A stretch of 64,000 bases of DNA, from the NCBI RefSeq assembly GCF_003201475.1, contig NZ_QJJK01000008.1, positions 124,001 through 188,000 on the forward strand, in the 5' to 3' direction. Under the pieces are notes generated by a model. That model worked only from the letters and a program-made list of their open reading frames with translations, was not told where the DNA came from and did not search any database. The translations under genes were made by a program, and so were the position numbers. How positions within the stretch are numbered: position 1 is the first letter of the stretch; every line of letters begins with the position of its first letter. Positions 52,488-62,000 of the stretch are shown in pieces. The DNA is from Chelatococcus asaccharovorans. GTDB taxonomy: Bacteria > Pseudomonadota > Alphaproteobacteria > Rhizobiales > Beijerinckiaceae.

Positions 52488-53020
52488 TCGTCTACTCCAC
52501 GCCCGTCGCCGACCTCGGGTCGTGCGAGAGGGCCATAAGGCGCCGCGCCCGTCCCGATGCACGGCACCGCTTTCCACTCAAGTCGTTGTACCAAATAGTC
52601 GTGGACGGCGGGTGAACGCGATGGTCGAAACGCGGCTCGGCCCGGACGCCAGCCGAGAGCAACGGACACGGCCTTCATGTAAAGGCGACGGCCGCAAGCG
52701 GCGGAGCCAATGCGGCTTGAATGGAACCGGCCGAAACCTTCCAAGGCGGTGAAGGTACCCAACCCTTTATCCAGCAGAGAACGTCCGCGACAGTCGGATT
52801 TGCTCTCCAACACCGAAACCGGGCCCGGTCAAGCGCATCGCCAACCGCTCCGTGAACCATTCGTTATCGATAGGATGAGAAAAATCCGCGGCTGGACGTT
52901 TCCGCCTCCGGATTGCCCAAACTCTGCCAAGTCCTGGTCGGCATCATCAGCGATCACTGTTGCGACGTGACTGGCGGACGAGCCGTCATCAGCGTCTTTA
53001 TGGAACGAAAGACCAGGATC
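52488..53020. other. Spacer containing repeat A copy g
   Basis: About 530 bp, no gene supportable. Copy g of repeat A occupies 52703-52806. Confidence 0.55.
52703..52806 (+). repeat. Two-hairpin dispersed repeat A, copy g (diverged)
   Basis: GAGCCAATGCGGCTTGAATGGAA at the start region (shown in part), TTCCAAGGCGGTGAAGG, and AACGTCCGCGACAGTCGG then ATTTGCTCT at the end; both hairpins are partly eroded. Confidence 0.65.
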
Positions 53021-53221
53021 ATGAATACCCAGGCTGAAAAGAACCAAGCCGCGTCGCGCAGCCATAAGGCCTCTCGCGCCGAGCGCGTTCCGACCTTCGG
53101 CTCCATCGGTATTCCGGCGGTCGCCGCGGCCGCGGCCATCGCGAAGGGAGCTCCCCCGCGCGAGGTCGACGCGCAGCGCAACCGCTCGAACGGACGGACC
53201 GCCTCGCGCTTCGCCAACTGA
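53021..53221 (+). CDS. Small basic hypothetical protein
   Basis: 66 residues from 'MNTQAEKNQAASRSHKASRAERVPTF'. It has an Ala/Gly helix ('GIPAVAAAAAIAKGA') flanked by basic segments and an RSNGRTASRF tail. A weak AGGA lies just before the ATG. It could be a small nucleic-acid-associated protein, but no family is recognised. Confidence 0.45.
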   Translation: MNTQAEKNQAASRSHKASRAERVPTFGSIGIPAVAAAAAIAKGAPPREVDAQRNRSNGRTASRFAN

Positions 53222-53471
53222 ACCGCGCGTCGTCCGAAACAGGCGCCGGTGCGCCCGGCGGTCGAGCCGGGATGGCGGCGCAGGCCTATCGACCAGGCGC
53301 GCTCACACGGCTTCACGGGTCGCTTCTCCCGGGCGCGCGTGGCGCATGTCTGCCGTCTCCGAGCCCCGGAGGCGTGCGACCCGTCTGACGGTGCGCGACT
53401 GCGTTGCGCCATTCCGGGCGGAGGACGGAGGACCCTCCAGCCCTTTTCTGGAATTGGCGAGCTACAATGGC

Positions 53472-54062
53472 TTACAGCACCACGACGCGGGTTCCCGGCT
53501 GGACGCGATTGTAGAGGTCGATGACGTCCAGATTGCGCATACGGATGCAGCCCGAAGAAACGGCCTGGCCGATCTTCTCGGGTTCGTTCGTGCCGTGGAT
53601 CCGGTAGAGCGTATCACGGCCCTTTTCGTCGTAGAGATAGAGCGCGCGCGCGCCGAGGGGATTGTTCGGGCCGCCCGCGGTGGCGCGGACATGCGGCCAG
53701 CGTTCCTTCATCTCAGCCGGCGGATTCCAGTTCGGCCATTCCGCCTTGCGCTGCACGGTCGCATTGCCGGTCCAGCCATAGGCCTCGTCGCCGACCGCCA
53801 CGCCGTAGCGCATGGCACGCTTGTTCGGCAGCACGTAGTAGAGTTGACGCTGCTTCTGCTTGACAACGATGGTGCCGGGCGGCTCACCCGTGGGATCATC
53901 GATCTCATAGCGCGCGAACAGCGGATCGACCGACGCCTGGGGCATCTGCGCCATCCATTCCGTATCGCGGCTCGACACCGCCGGATCCGGCACCGTCTTG
54001 AAATTACAGCCGGCGAGGACAGACGCAGACAGGAGAACAGCAAAAAACGTCTTGAGGCGCAT
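53472..54062 (-). CDS. YkuD-family L,D-transpeptidase lipoprotein
   Basis: 196 residues from ATG 54062. Lipobox L-A-G-C at about residue 18 anchors it to a membrane. The YkuD active site reads 'YRIHGTNEPEKIG...SSGCIRM' with the catalytic Cys. It forms 3-3 peptidoglycan crosslinks or attaches lipoproteins to peptidoglycan. It is divergent from the deacetylase gene, with an AT-rich promoter between. Confidence 0.93.
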   Translation of the reverse strand: MRLKTFFAVLLSASVLAGCNFKTVPDPAVSSRDTEWMAQMPQASVDPLFARYEIDDPTGEPPGTIVVKQKQRQLYYVLPNKRAMRYGVAVGDEAYGWTGNATVQRKAEWPNWNPPAEMKERWPHVRATAGGPNNPLGARALYLYDEKGRDTLYRIHGTNEPEKIGQAVSSGCIRMRNLDVIDLYNRVQPGTRVVVL

Positions 54063-54443
54063 GTCTGGGGCGGCTCCATCAGGGGAAGGCTGGCGCGATT
54101 CGGGAATCGTCAACCATGTTTATTATGGTTCTATTACCGTTATGGTTAATGAAACAATTACCGTCGGCACGCGGGTGGCCTGCGTGCCACGAATATCAAC
54201 GCCGCCGCAGAGCCGTGCGGGGGCGGCGATCCTCTCTCAGGCCCTATCTCGGGCCATCCGCACCGATCTCCGGACGTGACAGGACGATCCGGTCGCCCGG
54301 TCGCGGAGAGCCTTCTCTACACCGGGCCGATGGACGGCGCCCGTCAACCGCCCAAGTTCTGCTGTCGCCCGCGTGCATTTTCTGCTCAGCTTGGGGAGCG
54401 ATCGGGGCCGGGTCGTGCGGCACCGGTTGCAGGAGGCGAAGGC
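54063..54443. other. Divergent spacer with AT-rich promoter
   Basis: About 380 bp. At 54115-54165 the direct repeat TATTACCG/AATTACCG and TTATGGTT elements form an AT-rich strip that should hold promoters. The rest is without a gene. Confidence 0.5.
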
Positions 54444-55370
54444 GTGACGCTTTACATCACCCATCCAGCATGTCTTGAGCATCGGGTCCCGGCAGGACAT
54501 CCCGAGCGTCCGGACCGCCTGCGGGCCGTGGACGCCGCGCTCGCGACGCCGCCCTTCGCGGGCTTGCAACGGATGACGGCGCCACGCGCAAGCGAAGAAG
54601 CCGTCGCACGCGCACACACGGCCGCCTATGTCGCTGATATCGCGGGGCAGACCCCCGACGCAGGCCTCGTTCAGATCGACGTCGATACGACACTCTCACC
54701 CGGGAGCTATGAGGCCGCTCTCCGCGCCGCGGGAGGCGCCGTGCAGGCGGTGGACGAAGTCCTTCAGGGACGCGCGCGTAACGCCTTCTGCGGCGTACGC
54801 CCGCCCGGGCATCATGCCGAGCGCGAGAAGGCGATGGGCTTTTGTCTGTTCAACAATGCGGCGATCGCGGCTCGCCACGCCCGCGAGGTCCATGGGCTTG
54901 ACCGCGTCTGCATCTTCGATTGGGACGTGCATCACGGCAACGGCACCCAGGATATCTTCTGGAACGACGCGAGCGTGCTCTATTGCTCAACCCATGAAAT
55001 GCCGCTCTATCCCGGCACCGGGAGCCGCGCGGAGCGGGGCGAACACGACACGATCGTCAATGTGCCGCTTGCGGCCGGCGATGACGGAGCGGCATTGCGC
55101 GAAGCCTGCGACGTCGTGATCTTTCCGCGGATAGCGGCCTTCAGGCCGGACCTGATCATCCTGTCCGCCGGTTTCGACGCTCACTGGCGCGATCCCTTGG
55201 CGAGCCTCAATTTCACCGAGGACGATTTCGCATGGGCAACGCGCGAGATCATGGCGATCGCCGCGCGCCTGTGCGAAGGCCGAATCGTGTCCGTCCTCGA
55301 AGGCGGCTATGATCTGGAAGGGCTTGCCTGCTCGGCCGCGACCCATGTCGCGGCCCTCATGGAGGCTTAA
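54444..55370 (+). CDS. Histone deacetylase-family amidohydrolase (class II HDAC-like)
   Basis: 308 residues from GTG 54444, decided by the perfect AGGAGG site seven bases upstream. Zinc-dependent deacetylase of acetyl-lysine, polyamines or acetoin-type compounds. Active-site marks: 'RPPGHHAE' (His dyad), 'FDWDVHHGNGT' (Asp/His zinc ligands), 'SAGFDAHWRDP' (second Asp) and 'EGGYDL'. Highly similar arrangement to AphA/HdaH. A palindromic element abuts its stop codon. Confidence 0.95.
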   Translation: MTLYITHPACLEHRVPAGHPERPDRLRAVDAALATPPFAGLQRMTAPRASEEAVARAHTAAYVADIAGQTPDAGLVQIDVDTTLSPGSYEAALRAAGGAVQAVDEVLQGRARNAFCGVRPPGHHAEREKAMGFCLFNNAAIAARHAREVHGLDRVCIFDWDVHHGNGTQDIFWNDASVLYCSTHEMPLYPGTGSRAERGEHDTIVNVPLAAGDDGAALREACDVVIFPRIAAFRPDLIILSAGFDAHWRDPLASLNFTEDDFAWATREIMAIAARLCEGRIVSVLEGGYDLEGLACSAATHVAALMEA

Positions 55371-55576
55371 CAGGCTGTTGAAAAACTGTTTCTCGAACCG
55401 CTCACGTGTCATCCCCGGCGCGATTGGCGAAGCCAATAGCGGGAAGGGGATCCAAAATCATCAAGGGCGTCATTGTCCTGGATTCCCTTCCCCTCGGGCC
55501 TTGCGACCCTCGGCCGGGAATGACACCGTCGCCAAATGACATCGCTCAGGCAAAGGCTGAGTTTTTCAACAGCCTG
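55371..55576. mobile_element. 206-bp MITE-like palindromic element
   Basis: Ends are a perfect 17-bp inverted repeat: CAGGCTGTTGAAAAACT (55371-55387) and AGTTTTTCAACAGCCTG (55560-55576). No transposase inside; an inner 'GTCATCCCCGGC...GCCGGGAATGAC' palindrome is nested in it. The left end starts directly after the stop codon of the deacetylase gene, and a piece of repeat A begins just past the right end. Confidence 0.75.
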
Positions 55577-55579
55577 CTA

Positions 55580-55608
55580 AAGCAAGCCCGCAAAAGACGG
55601 ACTTGCTC
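55580..55608 (+). repeat. Repeat A, copy h (second hairpin only)
   Basis: AAAGCAAGCCCGCAAAAGAC followed by GGACTTGCTC; the first half is missing, presumably replaced or cut by the palindromic element to its left. Confidence 0.75.
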
Positions 55609-55650
55609 CGCAGGGGAACCGCCTGTCCCGCGGTCCCCCAACCTGGGCGT

Positions 55651-56952
55651 TCAGCCTATGTCGACGGGCTCCGTCGAGACGATCTCGATCCCGAAGCCGG
55701 AAATGCCGATATAGGTGCGCGGTCCCGATGCGAGATTACGGATCGAGGACACGCCGAGATCCTTCAGGATCTGCGCGCCGAGCCCGATCTCGCGCCATTG
55801 CTGCAGCCGCTGTTCCTCCGAGCTCACCCGGCCCGCCGCCTCCCCGGCAAGGCTGGTCGGCACGCCGGCCGTGCCGTCGCGCAGGTAAACGAGGACACCG
55901 CGCCCGGCCGATTTGAAACGCTGTAACGCCGCATGGATGACCTTCGCTCCACCGAGAACATCGGCCAGAATGTCGCAGCGGTGCAAGCGCGTCGGGATTT
56001 CACGGCCGTCGCTGATGTCGCCATAGACGAAGGCGTAGTGCTGCACCGGATCCATCGACGTCATATAGGCATAGCCCGTGAGCTCGCCGATATCCGTTTG
56101 AACGGGAAATGTCGTGACCCGATCGACGAGCTTCTCGCGCATGCGGCGATAGGCGATGAGGTCGGCCACGGAGATCCGCAGGAGGTTGTGCTTCTCGGCG
56201 AAGGCGGTGACCTGCGGGCCGCGCATGACGGTGCCGTCGTCATTGACCAGTTCCGCGAGCACGCCGACAGCCGGGAGGCCGGCAAGCTTGCACATGTCGA
56301 CACAGGCTTCCGTGTGGCCCGAGCGCATGAGTACGCCGCCTTCACGGGCGATAAGCGGAAAGACATGGCCCGGCCGCACGAAATCGTCGGGGGCCTTGTT
56401 GTGATTGGCGAGCGCCCGCACCGTATTGGTGCGCTCCTCAGCCGATATGCCCGTCGTCAGGCCGTCGCGAACGTCGACAGAGACCGTAAAGGCGGTGCCG
56501 AGCGGCGCATCGTTGAAGGTCACCATCGGATCGAGCCGCAGTCGCCGCGCCTCGGCCTGCGCGAGAGGTGCACAGACAATACCTGAGGTATGCCGGACGA
56601 TGAATGCCATCTGTTCCGGGGTGCACAAACTCGCCGCGACGAACAGATCGCCTTCATTCTCGCGATCATCATCGTCCGTCACGACAACCATCGCACCCCG
56701 AGCAAATGCCTCGATGGCTTCCAAAACGCTGTTACGCAAGCGCGCCTCCTCGCTCTCTCGAGCATCGGCCAGAAAATCGTTGGGTGTCACAGCTCCGCGC
56801 GTCTCGCGGATGATCAAACGCGCGGTTTCCCGGCTGAGCCAGGCCGCTTCATTGTTGCAGAGCTGGGTAACCGCAGCGGGGGTAACACCAATGCGGCGCG
56901 CAAACTCCGCCCGGCTGACGCCATGCAGTGTGAGCCAATCGATCAATTTCAT
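55651..56952 (-). CDS. ribB: 3,4-dihydroxy-2-butanone-4-phosphate synthase with N-terminal HTH and degenerate RibA-like domain
   Basis: 433 residues from ATG 56952. Residues 1-60 form a Cro/XRE-like helix-turn-helix ('MKLIDWLTLHGVSRAEFARR', 'VTPAAVTQLCNNEAAWLSRE'). The RibB domain follows with 'DDDRENEGD' (97-102) and 'SGHTEACVDM' intact, so it makes the four-carbon riboflavin precursor. The C-terminal RibA-like domain lacks the CDCG zinc cluster ('HRCDILADVLGG'), so GTP cyclohydrolase activity is not expected. Its promoter carries GCATT/AATGC palindromes, so it may bind its own operator. Confidence 0.94.
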   Translation of the reverse strand: MKLIDWLTLHGVSRAEFARRIGVTPAAVTQLCNNEAAWLSRETARLIIRETRGAVTPNDFLADARESEEARLRNSVLEAIEAFARGAMVVVTDDDDRENEGDLFVAASLCTPEQMAFIVRHTSGIVCAPLAQAEARRLRLDPMVTFNDAPLGTAFTVSVDVRDGLTTGISAEERTNTVRALANHNKAPDDFVRPGHVFPLIAREGGVLMRSGHTEACVDMCKLAGLPAVGVLAELVNDDGTVMRGPQVTAFAEKHNLLRISVADLIAYRRMREKLVDRVTTFPVQTDIGELTGYAYMTSMDPVQHYAFVYGDISDGREIPTRLHRCDILADVLGGAKVIHAALQRFKSAGRGVLVYLRDGTAGVPTSLAGEAAGRVSSEEQRLQQWREIGLGAQILKDLGVSSIRNLASGPRTYIGISGFGIEIVSTEPVDIG

Positions 56953-56962
56953 CGGCAGGGAC

Positions 56963-57040
56963 GCTAATGCCGAGGGGCATTTAATGCAAATAAAATCACG
57001 CGCGGACGCGCGCAACCCGGCATTAAGTGCAACTAAATGC
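56963..57040. promoter_or_regulatory. GCATT/AATGC repeats in the ribB promoter, candidate autoregulatory sites
   Basis: Three related sites: GCTAATGC (56963-56970), the perfect palindrome GCATTTAATGC (56977-56987), and GCATTAAGTGCAACTAAATGC's flanking half-sites (57020-57040), the last overlapping the aroC stop codon. They fill the ~80-bp gap upstream of ribB. The HTH domain of RibB is a natural candidate to bind them; an FMN riboswitch consensus was not recognised. Confidence 0.55.
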
Positions 57041-58157
57041 CACCGGGCGGCGTTTGCGGCCATGCCGGCGATGACCCGACCTGCCCGCGATGGCGCAGGA
57101 AGTGGTCGGCCAGCACGCAGGCGACCATCGCTTCACCAACAGGCACGGCACGGATGCCGACACAGGGATCATGCCGCCCCTTGGTCATCACATCAACCTC
57201 GTGCCCGAAACGGTCGACCGACTGGCGCTCGCTGAGGATCGAGGACGTCGGCTTGACCGCAAAGCGTGCGACCACCGGCTGGCCGGTGGAAATGCCGCCG
57301 AGAATGCCTCCGGCGTGGTTCGAGAGGAACAGCGGGCCGTCGTTACCCGGCCGCATTTCGTCGGCGTTCTCTTCGCCGGAGAGCGCCGCGGCGGCGAAAC
57401 CCTCACCGATCTCGACGCCTTTGACGGCATTGATGCTCATCAGCGCAGCCGCCAGATCGCTGTCCAGCTTCCCATAGATCGGCGCGCCAAGCCCCGCCGG
57501 CACGCCCTCTGCCACGATCTCGATGACAGCCCCGACGGACGACCCGCGCTTGCGCACCTCGTCGAGAAAATCGGCGAACCGGGCAGCCGCTTGCGCATCC
57601 GGGCAGAAGAAGGGGTTGCGACCGACCTCGTCCCAGTCCCAGCGGCTGCGATCGATCTTGTGCGGGCCGACCTGCACGAGAGCACCGCGCACGGCAAGCC
57701 CGGGGACGACCCGGCGGGCGATCGCTCCGGCAGCGACCCGCATCGCGGTCTCGCGCGCCGACGAGCGCCCACCACCGCGGTAATCCCGGATACCGTACTT
57801 GATATCATAGGTGAAATCGGCATGGCCCGGCCGATAGCGATCCTTGATCTCCCCGTAATCCTTGGAACGCTGATCGACATTCTCGATGAGAAGGCCGATC
57901 GAGGTGCCGGTCGTGACCTGCTCGCCCGTGACAGGGTCCGCGAAGACGCCGGAGAGGATCTTGACCGCATCCGGCTCGCGCCGCTGGGTCGTAAACCGGG
58001 ACTGGCCCGGGCGGCGGCGATCGAGCTCGGCCTGGATGTCCGCCTCGCTCAGCGGAATCCGCGGCGGGCAACCGTCCACCACGCAGCCGATAGCCGGTCC
58101 ATGGCTCTCGCCAAATGTGGTGACGCGAAACAGATGGCCGAAACTATTGTGAGACAT
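57033..58157 (-). CDS. aroC: Chorismate synthase
   Basis: 374 residues from '[20 protein letters not shown]' (GAGAGGG upstream). Last step of the shikimate pathway: EPSP to chorismate, using reduced flavin. Signatures '[16 protein letters not shown]', '[15 protein letters not shown]', '[21 protein letters not shown]' and '[15 protein letters not shown]' are all intact. Its stop overlaps a putative operator of ribB. The reduced-FMN requirement makes its neighbourhood with riboflavin synthesis sensible. Confidence 0.98.
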   Translation of the reverse strand: MSHNSFGHLFRVTTFGESHGPAIGCVVDGCPPRIPLSEADIQAELDRRRPGQSRFTTQRREPDAVKILSGVFADPVTGEQVTTGTSIGLLIENVDQRSKDYGEIKDRYRPGHADFTYDIKYGIRDYRGGGRSSARETAMRVAAGAIARRVVPGLAVRGALVQVGPHKIDRSRWDWDEVGRNPFFCPDAQAAARFADFLDEVRKRGSSVGAVIEIVAEGVPAGLGAPIYGKLDSDLAAALMSINAVKGVEIGEGFAAAALSGEENADEMRPGNDGPLFLSNHAGGILGGISTGQPVVARFAVKPTSSILSERQSVDRFGHEVDVMTKGRHDPCVGIRAVPVGEAMVACVLADHFLRHRGQVGSSPAWPQTPPGGI

Positions 58158-58490
58158 GGAGCCCTCTCGATCCAGCGCTTCATAGCGAAGCATGGCCTCA
58201 GGGGTCAAATGGACGTCGCGCCCGTTTATTTCATGGCAAGGACAAATTGTTGCCGTCACCGCTCCTACCGCCTGGAGCCAATCCGCCTGTTGCGAGTTGG
58301 CTCCGCTTAAAACTAGACGGCAAATTCAATGACTTGGATTGAATTAGCTGATTCAATCCAAGTCGGATTTGCCCCAGTCGGAACAATTGGCCCAGGCCGC
58401 GCGATAAGTCCCATAGCGGCCAAGGACGATCGTGTGCGATGCATTGCTCATGATGCGATCAAGACCTTGGCGCAGTCAGAGGAGATCAGA
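58158..58490. other. Spacer with an inverted copy of repeat A
   Basis: About 330 bp between divergent genes. It holds copy i of repeat A at 58273-58377 on the minus strand. Confidence 0.6.
58273..58377 (-). repeat. Two-hairpin dispersed repeat A, copy i (best preserved, inverted)
   Basis: On the minus strand: GGCAAATCCGACTTGGATTG, then a 14-bp perfect hairpin around AGCTAA, TTGAATTTGCCG, and a second hairpin GCCAACTCG...CGGATTGGC. Compared with other copies the arm change A/T to C/G is found on both arms, keeping the pairing. Confidence 0.88.
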
Positions 58491-59048
58491 ATGCGCATGG
58501 CATTAACGAGGAGCATCGCGGCCATCGGCGTCGGCGCTCTTCTTGGCGCTGGTGTCGCCATGGGGATGACCGTGGCGACCGCGTCGTCCGCACAAGCGCA
58601 GTTCGTCAAGCCGGTGCAGGCGCCGGCGGATCTATCACCGACAGAGATCCAGTGGCGCGGTGGGCCGAGAGGGCCACGGGGTCCCCATGTCGCGCCGCGG
58701 CCTGGTGGGCCCCGTTACGCGGCGCCAGGGGTGCGTTACCGTCCGCCGCCGCCGGGACGCTACTACGGGCGACGCTATGGCCCCCCGCCCCGCTACTACG
58801 GCCGTCCTTATCCCCCACCCGGCTATTACTATGGCCCCGGCTACAATGCGGGCGCCGCGGCGGCCGCCGGTGCCGCAGGGCTTGCGGCGGGCGCGCTCAT
58901 CGGCGGAGCGATCGCATCGCAGCAGGCCGCTCCGGTCGTCCGCGGCGATCCGGACTGGATCGCCTATTGCTCGTCCAAATACCGGTCCTTCGATCCGGCG
59001 AGCGGCACCTATCTGGGCTATGACGGCAGGCGCCACATTTGCCAGTAA
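58491..59048 (+). CDS. BA14K-family secreted protein
   Basis: 185 residues; ATG 58491 follows GGAGATC. A signal peptide (to about 'SSAQAQ') is followed by a Pro/Gly/Arg/Tyr-rich region (YGRRYGPPPRYYGRPYPPPG-type repeats) and a Gly/Ala-rich helix ('AAAAAGAAGLAAGALIGGAIA') that may insert in a membrane. The C-terminus 'PDWIAYCSSKYRSFDPASGTYLGYDGRRHICQ' is the BA14K domain, named after a Brucella immunoreactive, mannose-binding protein. Cell-surface adhesin or envelope function is likely. Confidence 0.9.
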   Translation: MRMALTRSIAAIGVGALLGAGVAMGMTVATASSAQAQFVKPVQAPADLSPTEIQWRGGPRGPRGPHVAPRPGGPRYAAPGVRYRPPPPGRYYGRRYGPPPRYYGRPYPPPGYYYGPGYNAGAAAAAGAAGLAAGALIGGAIASQQAAPVVRGDPDWIAYCSSKYRSFDPASGTYLGYDGRRHICQ

Positions 59049-59070
59049 GCCTGCCAGACGATAGGCGGGA

Positions 59071-62000
59071 TCAGGCCGCGAGAGCGGCCTGATGGACCTT
59101 CGCCTCGGCTGGCACCGTCTGCGCCTGGGGCTCGGCCGGCGCGCCGCACCAGGCGCTGTGCGCAGGAATCGACTCGCCTTTCATCACCAGGGTCAGCGGG
59201 CCGAGGCGGGCGAAGTCGCCGACCGTCGTGGCATAGAGAACGGTCGAACCCGCGCCGATGCTGACGCCCTTTCCGATGCGAACGCAGCCCACCTTCATCA
59301 CGCGGTCTTCGTAGAGATGGGTCTGGAGGGCGGACAGGCCGTTGATGACGGTGAAATCACCGACATGGACGCAATCGAACTCGGTCACATCCGTCGTATC
59401 GAGGAACACGCCCTTGCCGATCTTGCAGCCGAAGATCCGCAGCGCCCATGGCAGGAACGGCGTGCCGCGCAGATGGTCGAGCAAAACCTTGCCGGCGAGC
59501 CCCCAATACATGACGGCGACCGCCTCGGTGCGCATCGCCCACCACGACCACATCGGCTTCACGACCGGTCGATAGGCACCCATCAGCACCCATTTGATGC
59601 CGGCGACGACGAGCATCATCGCGCAGGAGATCACCACGCTCGCCGCCACGAAGAGTGCCGCGGCGGTGCCATAGCGGCCATCGAGCGCCGCCGGGCCCAG
59701 CACCTCGACCGCATAGGTACCGAAGGTGATGAACAAGGCCATCGGCAAGGACAGGTGGAAAGCCTCGAACAGGCCACGGCCGAGGCGGCGCCAGCGTGAA
59801 GGCTCATAGGTCCAGGTCGCGCCGACATCGCCGAAGGTCTGGCGCACGGGCAGGCGGATCGGCGGGCTACCGAACCACGTATCGCCCGCCGTCATGGCCT
59901 CGTTCGCCGGGGGCTTCGACTTGATGCCGATCAGCGCGCCTTCCGGAATGACGGCTCCGGGCGGCACCACGGCATCGTTGCCCACGAAGACGCGCGGACC
60001 GGTCTTGATGGGGCGCAATGTCATCCATCCATCCCGGATATCCTCGTCGCCCAGCACAACCTCGTCGGCGATGAAGCACTTCTCGCCAATCTCGGTCAGG
60101 TCATAGCGGCCGGCGAGATTGGTCGAGATCTCCGCGTCCTTGCCGATCTTGGCGCCCATGAGGCGGTACCAGCCGCGCATATAGACGGTGGCGTAGAGCG
60201 AGGAGAGCGTCTCCAGCGTCACCTCGGCGGCCAGCGCGACGGTCCATTTGCGCAGGTAGAAGCCGCTATGGACCGAATAAGACCCGGGGGTGACGCGTGG
60301 CAGCAGGGTCCAGCGCAGTGCGACGATCAGCATCACCGTCACGCCGATCAGCGCCATGGCCGTCGGCCAGGCGAGGAACGGCACGTAGTAGAGATAGTTC
60401 ACGTGCACGGCCGCGCCGAGGATCTCGTCGAGACGGTCAAACAGGTAGAAGGCCGGGAAGATCGGCAGGAGACTGATCGGCGGGAGCACGAGCAGCGCCA
60501 GAATATAGGCGGCGGCATTGGCATAGCGGCGCGGGCGGCTCGCCGCGGGCGGCACGCGCAATGCGGCCGGATCAACCTTGCCTGTAGGGGTCGCCGGCGA
60601 GCCATCCCAGCTCTCATAGGGGGGAATAACCGTGTCCTCGCCGACGGCCGAGAGATCCGCGAGTTCCACGCCCGCGCCCACATCGACGTCGCGGCTGATC
60701 ACGCAGGAGGTGCCGATATAGGCGCGCTCGCCGATGGTGATTTCGCCGATGATCAATTCGTTGCCGACAACCTCGGCATTGGCGAATTTGACCTTGCCGC
60801 CCGTGGACGCGCCCGCACCGAATGTCAGGAGATCGACCGCGCCGGCCTCGAACTCGCTGATCAGCGCGTCATCCCCGACTTTGGCGCCCAGCGCCCGGAG
60901 GTAGACCCGCATGATCGGCGAGGCCTGGAACCACTTCATGTGAACGAGGCTGAGAAGACGCTGGGTCAGCCACCAGCGGAAATAATACGTGCCCCAGAGC
61001 GGGTAGCGCCCGGGCTTGGTCCGGCCCATCACCAGCCACTTGCCGGCGATGACGATCGCCACCGTGGCGATGTTGATCGCGACATAGACGCCAAGAAAGG
61101 TCGACGCATCGACCAGGAAGGGCGCGTCCGCCGCCGTGATGAGCATGTAGCTGACGAAGACGCCGAGCCACTGCGCCGTCATCAGCGCAATGATGAAGGG
61201 AAGAGCCACCGCCTGGGCGAGGCCGCAGAGGAAGCGCCGCAACAGCGGCGGCGGCGTGAAACTGAGATCCTGCGGCGCAGCCGCCGGTCCGGCGGGGCGG
61301 CGCGCATCGAGGCCCGCCGCCATGGCACGCAGCGTGCGCTGTCCATAGACATCATTGAGCGTGAGCCCTGCCAGCGCGGGTGTCTCGCGCACGGCGGACA
61401 CGAAGCGGGCGGCAATCAGCGAATGGCCGCCGAGTTCCATGAAGAAATCGGCCTCGAGCGGGATCGCGGTATTGGGGAAGACGCGCTTCGCCGCGGCCAT
61501 GAGGACCGCCTCGGTCTCGCTCCGGGGCTCATCCTCGGCCTCCACGGCGGTCACCGCCAGCGGCATCACCCGCAGCACCTTGCGATCGATCTTGCCAGAC
61601 GCCATGGTCGGCAGCTCGCCGACCATCTCGATATGCGAGGGCACCATATAGGCGGGCAGGACCGCGCCAAGCGCGCGACGCAGGGCGGCGCCCGTCATGA
61701 CCGCGTCAGGCTGCTGCACGACGAAGCCGATCAGGCGCTCGATGTCATTGTCGGTCCGCAGGACGACGGCGGCACGCGCCACGCCCGGCTCGGCAACGAG
61801 ACGCGCCTCGATCTCCCCCAGTTCCACGCGGAAGCCGCGGATCTTCACCTGATCGTCGATGCGGCCGTGGAAATGGATGCGCCCGGTCTCGTCGAGACTC
61901 GCGGCATCGCCGGACCGGTAGAGGACAGGAGCCCTGCCTGCGAAAGGATTGGCGATGAACTTCTCGGCGGTCAGTTCCGGACGCGCGAGATACCCCTGCG

